A program made the translations under genes and the position numbers. From the NCBI RefSeq assembly GCF_035194505.1, contig NZ_CP136573.1, positions 1-64,000 of the forward strand: DNA of 64,000 nucleotides, in the 5' to 3' direction. This DNA comes from Erythrobacter sp. (GTDB taxonomy: Bacteria > Pseudomonadota > Alphaproteobacteria > Sphingomonadales > Sphingomonadaceae). The notes beneath the pieces are model-generated. The model saw only the letters and a program-made list of their open reading frames with translations. It did no database searches and was not told where the DNA came from. Of this stretch, positions 24,773-33,840 are shown piece by piece; within the stretch, counting starts at the first letter, position 1; every line of letters starts with the position of its first letter.

Positions 24773-25911
24773 GCCAGAACTCCCGCGCGCCCTTGCGCGT
24801 CCTGCATTGCCATTCGACCTTTTCGGCCGGAGGCAAGGAAGTGCGCTCGGTCCGCCTGATGAACGCTTTCGGTGATGCAATGGAGCACACCATCGTTTCG
24901 GCAGAGCCCGAGGCGACGGGCGCACGCAGTCTCATTGCACCGGGCATTGCGGCGAAATTTCCGGCCGGCTTTCCCTCCTTGAAGGGCTTGCCCACGCCCG
25001 GCCGGCTGGCCGCGCTGGCCGAGGCATTGAAGCCCTATGATCTCGTCTGCACCTATAACTGGGGTGCGATGGATGTGGCGATGGCGCACACGGCCTTCGC
25101 CAAGCCCTATGGCCTGCCGCCGCTGGTGCATCACGAGGACGGCTTCAACGAGGACGAGGCGGGCGGGCTCAAGACCCGGCGCAACCTCTATCGCCGCGCG
25201 GCTTTGCGCGGGGCTTCGCGGGTGATCGTGCCCTCAACGGGGCTGGAGCAGATTGCGCTCGGCCCCTGGGCGCAGCCGCCCGAAAAGGTGCTGCGGATCG
25301 CCAACGGGATCGACACTGCCGCCTTCGCCGCCGCGCCGCAGCCCGCCGCCTTGCGGGTGGTGAAGCGCCCGGGCGAACACTGGATCGGCACGCTCGCGGG
25401 TCTGCGCCCGGTCAAGCAATTGCCCTTGCTGGTGCGCGCCATCGTCGATCTGCCCGATATCTGGCACCTCGTGATCTGCGGCGAGGGGCCGGAGCGCGAT
25501 GCGATCCGCGCCGCTGCCGAGGCCGCCGAGATCAGCCACCGCGTCCACCTGCCCGGCGCGATTGCCGATCCGGCGCAGGTGATTGGCATGTTCGATATTT
25601 TCGCGCTGTCCTCGGCTTCCGAGCAGTTTCCACTCTCGGTGGTCGAAGCGATGGCGGCGGGCCTGCCGGTGGCCGCGCCCGATGTGGGCGATATCCGCAG
25701 CATGGTGGCCGAGGAAAACCGTCCCTTCATCGCGGTGCCGGACGATGCCGATGCGCTGGCCGCGATGCTGTCCGAACTGGCCGGAGACCCGCCCCTGCGT
25801 GCCCGGATCGGCGCGGCCAACCGCGCGCGGGCGCGGGCACATTATGACGCGGCGCAGATGATCGCGCACTACCGCGCCGCCTATGCCGCTGCCATCGGCC
25901 GGCCATTCTGA
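24769..25911 (+). CDS. Glycosyltransferase family 4 protein
   Basis: A 380-residue GT-B glycosyltransferase. The N-terminus HCHSTFSAGGKEVRSVRL is typical of the acceptor domain, and the nucleotide-sugar motif with two spaced Glu is S-E-Q-F-P-L-S-V-V-E-A-M-A-A-G-L-P-V. RIANGIDTAAF and GTLAGLRPVKQ are further GT4 marks. It may act on surface polysaccharide or lipids; no other glycan genes are adjacent. Coupled to the alpha/beta hydrolase gene. Confidence 0.88.
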   Translation: MSQNSRAPLRVLHCHSTFSAGGKEVRSVRLMNAFGDAMEHTIVSAEPEATGARSLIAPGIAAKFPAGFPSLKGLPTPGRLAALAEALKPYDLVCTYNWGAMDVAMAHTAFAKPYGLPPLVHHEDGFNEDEAGGLKTRRNLYRRAALRGASRVIVPSTGLEQIALGPWAQPPEKVLRIANGIDTAAFAAAPQPAALRVVKRPGEHWIGTLAGLRPVKQLPLLVRAIVDLPDIWHLVICGEGPERDAIRAAAEAAEISHRVHLPGAIADPAQVIGMFDIFALSSASEQFPLSVVEAMAAGLPVAAPDVGDIRSMVAEENRPFIAVPDDADALAAMLSELAGDPPLRARIGAANRARARAHYDAAQMIAHYRAAYAAAIGRPF

Positions 25912-26062
25912 GCCCTCCCGCGCTTCATCCCCGGTTCAAACCCGTGCGGGCACAAGCGCCAGCGCGGCATTGCGGAAGCGCGCGCACCTGCCTAAAGAGC
26001 GCGGCAGTTCCGCCTGCAAAATCGGCTAGGCTTACAGATTAACCAAGGACTCCAGTTTCCGC

Positions 26063-26848
26063 ATGGCGCGCACTCCGACCCCTTCTGCTCCGGGCACTCC
26101 GGCAATTCCCAACGAGGATGACGTCCTGATCCGCGAGATCGACGAGGCGGTGCGGCAGGACGATGCGCTCGAATTCCTGCGCAATCACGGCACCAAGCTG
26201 CTGGGCGCGATCCTTGCGCTGATCGCGGCGCTGGGCGGCTATCTGGTGTGGGATCACTATCGCCAGAAGGATCTGGAGGCGCAGTCCGAAACGCTGGTCG
26301 CCGGGCTTGATCTGGCCAAGCAGAACGATCTCAAGGGCGCGGCCGAAAAGGTGGCGCCGCTGCTCGACGCGGCATCGCCCGGCGCGCGCACGGGTGCGAG
26401 GATGCTGCAGGCTGCCGCCGCGCTCGAAGCGGGCGATGTGAACAAGGCGAGCGGGCTCTACAAGCAGGTCGCCGATGATGCCGAAGCGCCGCCGGCCCTG
26501 CGCGATCTGGCCCGCATCCGCGATGTCGCGGCGCGTTATGACACGATGAAGCCGGCCGATGTGATCGCGCGGCTCGGAGATCTGGCCAAGCCCGGCAATC
26601 CCTATTTCGGCGCGGCGGGCGAACTGGTGGCGATGGCCCATCTCGAAGCGGGCAACCGCGCCGAGGCGGGCAAGCTGTTTGCGGCCATGGCCAAGGACGA
26701 GGAACTGCCTGAAACCCTGCGTTCGCGCACCCGCCAGATGGCGGGCCTGCTCGGGGTGGACGCGATTGTCGATGTGAAGAAGCTGCTCGAAGACGAAGGG
26801 GTCTCGTCCGATGGCACTGGCGAGGCCGCTCCGGCGACCGCGCAATGA
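26063..26848 (+). CDS. YfgM-like TPR membrane protein
   Basis: A 261-residue protein with a cytoplasmic Pro-rich N-terminus, one transmembrane helix (about 50-68, LLGAILALIAALGGYLVW), and a periplasmic helical region of tetratricopeptide type. In other proteobacteria YfgM assists envelope proteins near the SecYEG translocon and sits directly before bamB, as it does here. The stop overlaps an ATG at 26845 in the bamB frame. Confidence 0.82.
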   Translation: MARTPTPSAPGTPAIPNEDDVLIREIDEAVRQDDALEFLRNHGTKLLGAILALIAALGGYLVWDHYRQKDLEAQSETLVAGLDLAKQNDLKGAAEKVAPLLDAASPGARTGARMLQAAAALEAGDVNKASGLYKQVADDAEAPPALRDLARIRDVAARYDTMKPADVIARLGDLAKPGNPYFGAAGELVAMAHLEAGNRAEAGKLFAAMAKDEELPETLRSRTRQMAGLLGVDAIVDVKKLLEDEGVSSDGTGEAAPATAQ

Positions 26849-26871
26849 GGGAACAGGTTGGACGGACGGGT

Positions 26872-28218
26872 ATGACACACATGAAAATCGCGCGCGCTGC
26901 GCTGCTGGCGGGCTTCATCGCTGTCGGGCTGACCGGCTGCAAGGGCGGCCTGTTCGGCGGCGGGGACGAAAAGACCACGCCGACCGTGGGCAACCGCATG
27001 CCGATCCTCTCGCGCATCGAAAGCGGGGCCGAAGTCGATCCCGCGCTCGCCGGTATCACCGTGGTGCTCCCGCCGCAGCGCTCCAATGCCGAATGGTCGC
27101 AGGCTGGCGGTTCGGCCAGCAAGTCCTACGGCCATCTCGCACTGGCGGAGACGCCCACGCAGGTCTGGACCGCGCAGATCGCCGGTTCGAGCAACCGCGC
27201 GCGGCTCGCCGCATCGCCGGTGGTGGGTGGTAACAAACTCTTCGTCGAGGGTACGGACGGCGTGATCATCGCCTACGACAAGGCCACCGGCGCCAAATTG
27301 TGGACCCGCGCCGACGCGGAAATGACCAAGGATCAGGAACCGTCGGAATTTGGCGGCGGGGTCAGCTACGAAGCGGGCAAGGTCTACGCCACCAATGGCG
27401 TGGGCGAGGTCAAGGCGCTCGATGCCGAGACCGGCGAGGTGCTGTGGAAGGTCAAGCCGGCAGGCCCGCTGCGCGGATCGCCGACGATCGCCTTCGGGCA
27501 GCTGTTCGTGATGACGCAGGACAACCAGATCATCGCGCTCAACATCGCCGATGGCTCGCCGGTGTGGGACGAAAGCGGTTCGACCACGCAGTCGGGCGTG
27601 TTCGGCGTCGCCGCGCCCGCTGCCGGGCAGGGCACGGTGATCGCGGGCTATTCGAGCGGCGAGCTGTCGGCCTATCGCTACGAGAACGGCCGCACGCTGT
27701 GGTCGGACGCTCTGGCGCGCACCAACATCTCGACCACTGTGGGCTCGATCACCGATATCGACGCCGATCCGATCATCGATTCGGGCCGCGTCTATGCGCT
27801 CGGGCAGGGCGGGCGCATGGCCGCCTACGAACTGCTCACCGGCCAGCGCATCTGGGAATTGAACCTTGCGGGCATTTCCACCCCGGCGATTGCGGGCGAG
27901 TGGATCTTCACGCTCACCGATGATGCCCGCCTGCTGGCGATTGCCCGCTCCACGGGCCGCGTGCGCTGGATCACCCAGCTGCGCCGCTACAAGGACGAGG
28001 AAGACAAGAAGGGCCCGATCTTCTGGACCGGCCCGGTGCTTGCCGGCGGCCAGCTGTGGGTCGCCAGCTCGCGCGGCGAGGTGTGGAAGGTCAGCGCGGG
28101 CGAGGGCTCGGCGCAGTTCTTCGCCGATCTCGGCCAGCCCGTCAGCCTCGCGCCGGTGGTGGCCGAGGGGCATCTCTACATCCTCGACGACAGCGGCAAG
28201 ATCCACGCCTGGCGCTAG
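26872..28218 (+). CDS. bamB: Outer membrane protein assembly factor BamB (PQQ-like beta-propeller lipoprotein)
   Basis: A 448-residue lipoprotein of the BAM complex that folds outer-membrane beta-barrels. The lipobox is FIAVGLTGC. The beta-propeller shows repeated blade motifs such as AYDKATGAKLWTR, ALDAETGEVLWKV and LNIADGSPVWD. Starts at 26845, 26872 and 26881 are possible; 26872 gives a normal lipoprotein signal. It is coupled to the YfgM-like gene. The gene der, often next, is absent; an inverted-repeat region follows instead. Confidence 0.9.
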   Translation: MTHMKIARAALLAGFIAVGLTGCKGGLFGGGDEKTTPTVGNRMPILSRIESGAEVDPALAGITVVLPPQRSNAEWSQAGGSASKSYGHLALAETPTQVWTAQIAGSSNRARLAASPVVGGNKLFVEGTDGVIIAYDKATGAKLWTRADAEMTKDQEPSEFGGGVSYEAGKVYATNGVGEVKALDAETGEVLWKVKPAGPLRGSPTIAFGQLFVMTQDNQIIALNIADGSPVWDESGSTTQSGVFGVAAPAAGQGTVIAGYSSGELSAYRYENGRTLWSDALARTNISTTVGSITDIDADPIIDSGRVYALGQGGRMAAYELLTGQRIWELNLAGISTPAIAGEWIFTLTDDARLLAIARSTGRVRWITQLRRYKDEEDKKGPIFWTGPVLAGGQLWVASSRGEVWKVSAGEGSAQFFADLGQPVSLAPVVAEGHLYILDDSGKIHAWR

Positions 28219-28225
28219 GCCGCAC

Positions 28226-28351
28226 CGACATTCAGCTCTGGCGGCCTGCAAATGGCCCATTTCCGGGCTTCCGGTGCTCACGGCCCAAAAGGCCGCTGCG
28301 CTCCGGTTCCCGAAAATGCACCATTTTCGGCTCACCAGCGTCTGAATGTCG
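28226..28351. repeat. Nested inverted repeat downstream of bamB
   Basis: Outer arms CGACATTCAG (28226-28235) and CTGAATGTCG (28342-28351) frame about 105 bp. Inside, CCGAAAATG-CAC-CATTTTCGG (28310-28330) is a perfect 9-bp hairpin, and AAATG-GCC-CATTT near 28250 is a smaller one. This looks like a mosaic REP/terminator structure that fills most of the gap after bamB. Confidence 0.55.
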
Positions 28352-28411
28352 ACACGGCCCAGGCCCCGCTTCAGCAGGGCGTTAACCCTTTTGCGCTAGG
28401 GCGGGCGGGTG

Positions 28412-29827
28412 ATGAGCGCCGTCCAATCGCCCAATACTGCCTCCGCGCGCGCCCTGCCGCCGCCGTCCGACGTGTCGGCGGGGGTGGGCCTTGTCGGCCT
28501 GATCGGGCTGTTCGCGTGGCTCCTTTTCTGCCGCAACTATCCCGCCATTGCCGAAGCGCTGGGACTGACCGGAGCCCTTTCCCCCGAGCGCGGCGTCCTG
28601 TCCGGACCCTATGCGTCGCTCGCCGCCATGCTGTTTGCCGCCCTGCCGATGGCGGCGTGGTCGGTGCTGGTCGACAAGGTCCATCGCCGCCCTTCAACCG
28701 GGCTCGACTGGAGCCATGCGCGCCCGATTGCCGAGGTGCTGCCGGTCTCGGTGGTGAAGCTGTCGGGCCTGTGGGCGACATGGGCCATCCTTGCGGCTGC
28801 CTATGGCCTTGCGCGCTGGTACTGGAACGGGCCCTATCTCTTTGCGATGGAGGTGCTGGCCTTTGCCATCGTGCCGATGGTCGCTCTGTCGATCCCCTAT
28901 GTCATCTGGCTTGATCGCCATCTGGTGAACCTGCGGGACGGCACCTGGCATTTCGGTGCCGCGGTGCTGGGGCTGGGCGTGATCGGGCGCGAGACCTGGG
29001 ACAGCGCGCAGATCGCCAAGCACTGGCGCGCGTGGATCATCAAGGGCTTTTTCGGCGCCTTCATGATCTCGATCCTGCCGCCCGGCTTTGCGCAACTGGT
29101 CGAGGCGGACCCTGCGCGGATGATCGCCAATCCGGTCGATTTCATCATGCTGCTGGTGACGCTCTTGTTCGTGATCGACGTGCAGATCGGCACGGTCGGC
29201 TATCTCTTCACGCTGCGCCCGCTCGATGCGCATATCCGTTCGGGCAATCCGCTGCTGGCGGGCTGGCTCGCCGCGCTGATGTGCTATCCGCCCTTCGTGT
29301 GGGGCATCATCGGGCAGAACAACCAGATTCTGGGCTACGAGGTGGCAACGCCGGGTTGGGGCTACTGGTTCGCCGGCCAGCCGGCGCTGCTGTGGGCATG
29401 GGGCGGGCTGCTGCTGCTGCTGACCGGGGTCTATGCCTGGGCGACGGTGGTGTTCGGCATCCGCTTTTCCAACCTCACCTATCGCGGGGTGCTGACCCAC
29501 GGGCCCTACCGCTTCACCCGCCACCCGGCCTATTTGTCGAAGAACCTGTTCTGGTGGGCTTCGGTGCTGCCCTTTCTGGTGAGCAACGGCTCGCTGGCAG
29601 ACGCGGTGCGCAACTGTGTCTTTCTCGGCTTGGTCAACGCGATCTATTACTGGCGTGCGCGCACCGAGGAGGCGCACCTGCTCGCCGAGGATCCGAAATA
29701 CCGCGAATATCACGCGTGGATGGAGCAGTACGGCCTTATCACCGCGCCGCTGGCACGCCTCAAGCGGACGCTGACCAGCGGCGGGGCAGTGCAGGGCGAC
29801 AGCCCCCACGCCTACCCCGCCGAATAG
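28412..29827 (+). CDS. Isoprenylcysteine/phospholipid methyltransferase-like membrane protein
   Basis: A 471-residue polytopic membrane protein with about ten hydrophobic segments. The C-terminal part has the ICMT/PEMT signature: R-G-V-L-T-H-G-P-Y-R-F-T-R-H-P-A-Y-L-S-K, then RTEEAHLLAEDPKYREY, the SAM-dependent lipid or isoprenoid methyltransferase core. The long N-terminal helical region (residues ~30-330) has no known family, so this is a larger architecture than the usual ~200-residue ICMT. ATG at 28412 is preferred over GTG at 28409. Confidence 0.75.
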   Translation: MSAVQSPNTASARALPPPSDVSAGVGLVGLIGLFAWLLFCRNYPAIAEALGLTGALSPERGVLSGPYASLAAMLFAALPMAAWSVLVDKVHRRPSTGLDWSHARPIAEVLPVSVVKLSGLWATWAILAAAYGLARWYWNGPYLFAMEVLAFAIVPMVALSIPYVIWLDRHLVNLRDGTWHFGAAVLGLGVIGRETWDSAQIAKHWRAWIIKGFFGAFMISILPPGFAQLVEADPARMIANPVDFIMLLVTLLFVIDVQIGTVGYLFTLRPLDAHIRSGNPLLAGWLAALMCYPPFVWGIIGQNNQILGYEVATPGWGYWFAGQPALLWAWGGLLLLLTGVYAWATVVFGIRFSNLTYRGVLTHGPYRFTRHPAYLSKNLFWWASVLPFLVSNGSLADAVRNCVFLGLVNAIYYWRARTEEAHLLAEDPKYREYHAWMEQYGLITAPLARLKRTLTSGGAVQGDSPHAYPAE

Positions 29828-29836
29828 CGCTCTTTT

Positions 29837-29871
29837 CCAGTGCGCTAAGATGCTGGCGCATCACGCACTGG
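29837..29871 (+). terminator. Hairpin terminator after the ICMT-like gene
   Basis: Arms CCAGTGCG (29837-29844) and CGCACTGG (29864-29871) pair perfectly, with a further GCGC/GCGC possibility inside the loop. ATTTGCTC follows. It begins 10 bp after the stop. Confidence 0.55.
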
Positions 29872-29898
29872 ATTTGCTCAAACGCCGCACGGGCTTAA

Positions 29899-29920
29899 CC
29901 AATGTGCATTTGCACATTGG
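29899..29920 (-). terminator. Palindromic hairpin at the end of the rsmE-gshA-CHAT-monooxygenase unit
   Basis: CCAATGTGCA-TT-TGCACATTGG is a perfect 10-bp stem on a 2-nt loop, 3 bp past the monooxygenase stop. It most likely ends the minus-strand transcript, though a protein-binding palindrome is possible. Confidence 0.55.
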
Positions 29921-29922
29921 TA

Positions 29923-30225
29923 TTACATCACCGGCGCGCCATCATCGGCGTGATACTTGAGCGCCTCGATCACCTGAAAGTCCATGCCCGCCAGCGCCGC
30001 CTGAAACGCGGCCATATGCGGCGTGGCGAAATGCGCGAGCAGCGCGGCTTCGTCCTGCCACTTCTCTACGATGTGGATGGTGCCGGGCTCCAGCAGATCC
30101 TCGGTAAAGGCATAGGCGATGCAGCCGCCCTCAGCGTTGGAGGCGGCCACCATATCGGCAATCGCGGCGCGCGCGGCCTCGCTTACGCCCCCACCCAGTT
30201 TGGCCTTGGCCAGTACGATCAGCAT
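29923..30225 (-). CDS. Antibiotic biosynthesis monooxygenase-domain protein (YgiN-like)
   Basis: A 100-residue ferredoxin-like-fold protein. The pattern VLAKAKLGG, EGGCIAYAFTEDLLEPGTIHIVEKWQDEAAL (quoted in pieces) and HFATPHMAAFQAAL fits the ABM family, whose members are cofactor-free quinol monooxygenases or haem-degrading enzymes. The H-F-A-T-P-H-M segment is close to YgiN. It is the last gene of a minus-strand run, 33 bp after the CHAT gene. Confidence 0.82.
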   Translation of the reverse strand: MLIVLAKAKLGGGVSEAARAAIADMVAASNAEGGCIAYAFTEDLLEPGTIHIVEKWQDEAALLAHFATPHMAAFQAALAGMDFQVIEALKYHADDGAPVM

Positions 30226-30258
30226 GTCTCTCTCTCCTGCTATTGTTTGTCCGGGGTC

Positions 30259-31581
30259 TCAGCGCGGGGTGCCAAACAAGGTGAAGGCCGCCCACAGCGC
30301 CGGATCGGGGTATTTCTTGCGCGTATCGAGCATCGCGAGACGCAGGGCTTCTGCCGGCACATTGGCCATGGCCTGCAGCTGGAAATGGTCCATCAGGTAG
30401 AGGGTCGCCTCGTCGCTGACACTCCACAGGCTCATCACCACACGCGGAACGCCCGCCTTCTGGAAGGAACGCGCAAGGCCGATAACGCCGCCGTCATGAT
30501 TGAAGCCAAGTCCGCTCTGGCAGGCGCTCAGCACCACCAGATTGGCGCGCAGGCTCATCTGCTGCACTTCGCCCGCGGTAAGGAAGGCCTGATCGGGGCT
30601 CGGACCCGAAAGCATCAGGAAGCCGCCGGTCAGCGGCGCGCGCGGATCGGAAACGCCGTGGGCTGCAAAATAGAGCATTCGTGCCGATCGCATCCGGGCC
30701 AGTACCGCGGTCTTGGTCGCAGCCTCGCCGATCAGGGCTTCGGCAGCGACACGGTCGGCCAGCATCCGGGCTTCGCTCGCCGCGCCCGGCAGCCGCGGCA
30801 CCTTCCAGTCGGGGCTGGCGGGCACCAGCGGATCGCCCACCACCAGCGGATCGACATATTCGTCAAGGCCCGTCCACGGCCGGATCATCTGATCGAGATC
30901 GAACAGGCCCGCCGATACGGTGATGCTCATCCGGTCGATCAACAGCTCGCGTCCGGTGAGCGGGAAGGCAGCGAAGGGATTGGTCGCGATCAAGCCGTTC
31001 GCCACGATCACCAGATGGCGCACGCCGAGCAGCGCCTTGCGGATATCGGGCGGCAGCAGGATTTGGTCGATGGGTGTGTTGCGATTGGCCTTGCTGGCCG
31101 TCACCACCGGTTCCGCAGGCGGCGCATCCGTGCCGGTCCACAAGGGCGCACGGCTGCGATCGAGCCCGTCGACAGCGAGGTCCTGGCGGTAGAAGCTCGC
31201 CGCAATCCGCAATTCGGCGGGCGTGATGTCGGTCTCGTGATAGGCGATGATGCCGCCGGTCCCGATCAGATAGATCGCCAGCTGGTCACCACGGTGCGAA
31301 TAGAACAGCACCGCCGTGCCTTCGGGATAGCCGGGACTGTCATCGTCGCGCTGGGCGGCGAGATAGCGCGCCACATCGGCTACCGTGGCTTGCTTCATCT
31401 TGGGCGCGCTGAGGCCGCGCTTGGAATAGAGATCGGCCAGATCGCGCACGTGGCTCGCCGCATCCTCGGCAAAGTGCGCCGCCAGCGCGTCAGCAACAGA
31501 AACAGGCGGGGCGGGCTGGGCGGAGGTCTGAACCGTTCCGCCCAAGAGCAGCGCGATTATCACCAGCAGTCGGATGATCAT
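30259..31581 (-). CDS. CHAT-domain caspase-like protein with an N-terminal signal peptide
   Basis: A 440-residue protein. The start at 31581 exposes a signal sequence (MIIRLLVIIALLLGG, then TSAQPA), so it should be exported; the longer open frame to 31638 lies in the gshA 3' end. The C-terminal CHAT protease domain spans about 250-435, with the catalytic His308 in YFAAHGVSD and Cys354 in LSACQSGLG. The first 250 residues have no TPR repeats that I can see. CHAT proteases cut specific partners in signalling or defence; the substrate here is unknown. It follows gshA by 14 bp. Confidence 0.85.
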   Translation of the reverse strand: MIIRLLVIIALLLGGTVQTSAQPAPPVSVADALAAHFAEDAASHVRDLADLYSKRGLSAPKMKQATVADVARYLAAQRDDDSPGYPEGTAVLFYSHRGDQLAIYLIGTGGIIAYHETDITPAELRIAASFYRQDLAVDGLDRSRAPLWTGTDAPPAEPVVTASKANRNTPIDQILLPPDIRKALLGVRHLVIVANGLIATNPFAAFPLTGRELLIDRMSITVSAGLFDLDQMIRPWTGLDEYVDPLVVGDPLVPASPDWKVPRLPGAASEARMLADRVAAEALIGEAATKTAVLARMRSARMLYFAAHGVSDPRAPLTGGFLMLSGPSPDQAFLTAGEVQQMSLRANLVVLSACQSGLGFNHDGGVIGLARSFQKAGVPRVVMSLWSVSDEATLYLMDHFQLQAMANVPAEALRLAMLDTRKKYPDPALWAAFTLFGTPR

Positions 31582-31595
31582 CGCCGCTCTCCCGT

Positions 31596-32966
31596 TCAGA
31601 AGGATTGTTCGTAGACCCTGCTGATATCGCCGTTCCACTCGCCAAAATAGGCATCGAGCAGGCGCTGGGCGGGCACCTTGCCGCTCGCCACGATCTCGTC
31701 GAGCGTGTCGAGATAGCCGGTCTCGTTATCGCCCGCCGCATTGAGCCGCGCGCGCGATGCCAGCCCGCCATGGGCGATCTTCAGCGCCTCGCGGCCGATA
31801 TCGCGCAGGGTGTGGCCGCCGGGGACGGGGGAATCGAGCGCGAGTTTCGGCGCGGCGGTGCGCAGCGCCTCGCGCTCTTCCATGGTCCAGTGCTTGACGA
31901 GATCCCACGCCGCATCGAGCGCGGTCTGATCATAGAGCAGGCCGACCCAGAAGGCGGGCAGGGCGCAGATCCGGCTCCACGGGCCGCCGTCAGCGCCGCG
32001 CATTTCGAGAAAGCTCTTGAGGCGCACTTCGGGGAAGGCGGTGGACAGGTGATCCCACCAGTCGCTCTGGGTCGGGCGCTCGCCGGGCAGCACCGACAGC
32101 TTGCCGTCGAGAAAATCGCGAAAGGAGAGCCCCGCTGCGTCGATATATCTCCCGTCGCGGAAGACGAAATACATCGGCACGTCGAGCATGTACTGCGCCC
32201 AGCGCTCGTAACCGAAGCCGTCTTCGAAGACGAAGGGCAGCATGCCGGTGCGCGCGGGGTCCGTGTCGGACCAGATGTGCGATCGATAGGACAGGAAGCC
32301 GTTGGGCTTGCCTTCGGTGAAGGGCGAATTGGCGAACAGCGCGGTCGCGAGCGGTTGCAGGGCAAGGCCGACGCGGAACTTCTTCACCATGTCGGCTTCG
32401 GACTGGTAATCGAGATTGACCTGGATGGTGCAGGTGCGCAGCATCATGTCGAGGCCCATGCTGCCCACGCGCGGCATGTGCCGCAGCATGATGTCGTAGC
32501 GGCCCTTGGGCATGATCGGCAGTTCTGCGCGGGTCTTGTCAGGCCACATGCCGAGCCCGAGATAGCCGACCCCGCAACGCTCGCCGACTTCCTTCACCTG
32601 CGCGAGGTGCCGTCCGGTCTCTGCGCAGGTCTGGTGCAGGTTTTCGAGCGGCGCGCCCGAAAGCTCAAGCTGGCCCGCCGGTTCAAGGCTGACAGCCCCG
32701 TCCGCGCCCTTCAGCGCGATGACCTTGCCGCCTTCCTCGACCGGGCTCCACCCGAATTGCTCAAGGCCCTTCAGCAGATCGCGGATGCCGCAAGGCTCGT
32801 CATAGGAAGGGGCGCGCTTGTCCGAATGCTTGTAGACGAGCTTTTCGTGCTCGGTGCCGATGCGCCAGTCGGCCGGCGGCTTCTCGCCACCGATCATCGG
32901 CAGGATCAGCTGGTCGATGCTTTCGATCACCGGATCGTCGGCACTGGATGCTTCACGTGTGCTCAT
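31596..32966 (-). CDS. gshA: Glutamate-cysteine ligase (proteobacterial/plant type)
   Basis: A 456-residue ATP-dependent enzyme that makes gamma-glutamylcysteine, the first step of glutathione synthesis. The N-terminal W-R-I-G-T-E-H-E-K motif and the ELSGAPLENLHQTC stretch are typical of the alphaproteobacterial/plant class, as is PVPGGHTLRDIGREAL near the C-terminus. It lies 88 bp after rsmE, a frequent alphaproteobacterial arrangement, and ahead of the CHAT gene in an apparent operon. Confidence 0.94.
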   Translation of the reverse strand: MSTREASSADDPVIESIDQLILPMIGGEKPPADWRIGTEHEKLVYKHSDKRAPSYDEPCGIRDLLKGLEQFGWSPVEEGGKVIALKGADGAVSLEPAGQLELSGAPLENLHQTCAETGRHLAQVKEVGERCGVGYLGLGMWPDKTRAELPIMPKGRYDIMLRHMPRVGSMGLDMMLRTCTIQVNLDYQSEADMVKKFRVGLALQPLATALFANSPFTEGKPNGFLSYRSHIWSDTDPARTGMLPFVFEDGFGYERWAQYMLDVPMYFVFRDGRYIDAAGLSFRDFLDGKLSVLPGERPTQSDWWDHLSTAFPEVRLKSFLEMRGADGGPWSRICALPAFWVGLLYDQTALDAAWDLVKHWTMEEREALRTAAPKLALDSPVPGGHTLRDIGREALKIAHGGLASRARLNAAGDNETGYLDTLDEIVASGKVPAQRLLDAYFGEWNGDISRVYEQSF

Positions 32967-33054
32967 CGCAAAGGGGGCCCTCTCTGGCCGGTTGCTTTAG
33001 AAAACCCACTTGCCGGTGGGAAGGGCAAAACGCCTTTGCCGCGACGAAGCCGGA

Positions 33055-33801
33055 CTACCAGTCGCCCGCGAGGGCCATCCACAGGCCCAGCGCAGCGATG
33101 GCGGCGGTCTCGCCCCGCAGGATGCGCGGGCCGAGGGAGATAGGGCGGGCGCAAGGGTGCGTGCGGATTGCGGCCCGCTCGGCCTCGTCAAAGCCGCCTT
33201 CGGGGCCGGTGAGGATCGCAGCCGGCGCGCCCTTGTGGGCGGCAAAGGCGGAGGCGGCGGGTTCGCCGCCATTCTCGTCAGCGAAATAAAGCACGCGGTC
33301 CTCGGGCCAGCCGGCCAGCAGCGCATCGAGCTTCACCGTCTCGCAAAGTTCGGGCAGGGCGGTGAGGGCGCATTGCTCGGCGGCCTCGATGGTGAGGGTG
33401 CGGGCGCGATCAAGGTTGAGCTTGTCGGCGACACAGCGGCGGGTGATGACCGGCTGGATGCGGCCCGCGCCCAGTTCGGTCGCCTTCTCCAGCACCAGAT
33501 CGAAGCGATCCTTCTTGAGCAAGCCTGCGCAGAGCCACAGATCGGGCACGGCCTCGCGCGGGCGGAGCATGTCCGCCACCTCCAGCACCACGTCACGCTT
33601 GCCCGCTTGCGCAACCCGCGCCGCCCATTCGCCGGTCGCGTCATCACACAGGATCACCACATCGCCTTCGCGCACCCGCATCACCTTGCCGAGATAATGC
33701 GCCTGCGGGCCGTCGAGCGCGACAATCCTGCCCGGCCCGAGCTGATCGGGCACAAACAGGCGCGGGGCGCTCTTGGGGGGCCATGCAGGGGTCGCGGGCA
33801 T
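33055..33801 (-). CDS. rsmE: 16S rRNA m3U1498 methyltransferase
   Basis: A 248-residue SPOUT-family enzyme that methylates U1498 of 16S rRNA. The knot region shows VLYFADENGG, ILTGPEGGFDEAERAAI and SLGPRILRGETAAIAAL, which are diagnostic of RsmE. It is divergent from the membrane protein gene at 33841, with only 39 bp between the two starts. Confidence 0.93.
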   Translation of the reverse strand: MPATPAWPPKSAPRLFVPDQLGPGRIVALDGPQAHYLGKVMRVREGDVVILCDDATGEWAARVAQAGKRDVVLEVADMLRPREAVPDLWLCAGLLKKDRFDLVLEKATELGAGRIQPVITRRCVADKLNLDRARTLTIEAAEQCALTALPELCETVKLDALLAGWPEDRVLYFADENGGEPAASAFAAHKGAPAAILTGPEGGFDEAERAAIRTHPCARPISLGPRILRGETAAIAALGLWMALAGDW

Positions 33802-33840
33802 GGCTTTGCACTAGGCGCAAGGGACGCTAGGGAGCAAGCC

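Noticed and set aside
32947..32958. CTTCACGTGTGC as a second parS
   Set aside because: Only the CACGTG core and few flanking bases match; it lies inside the gshA start region.
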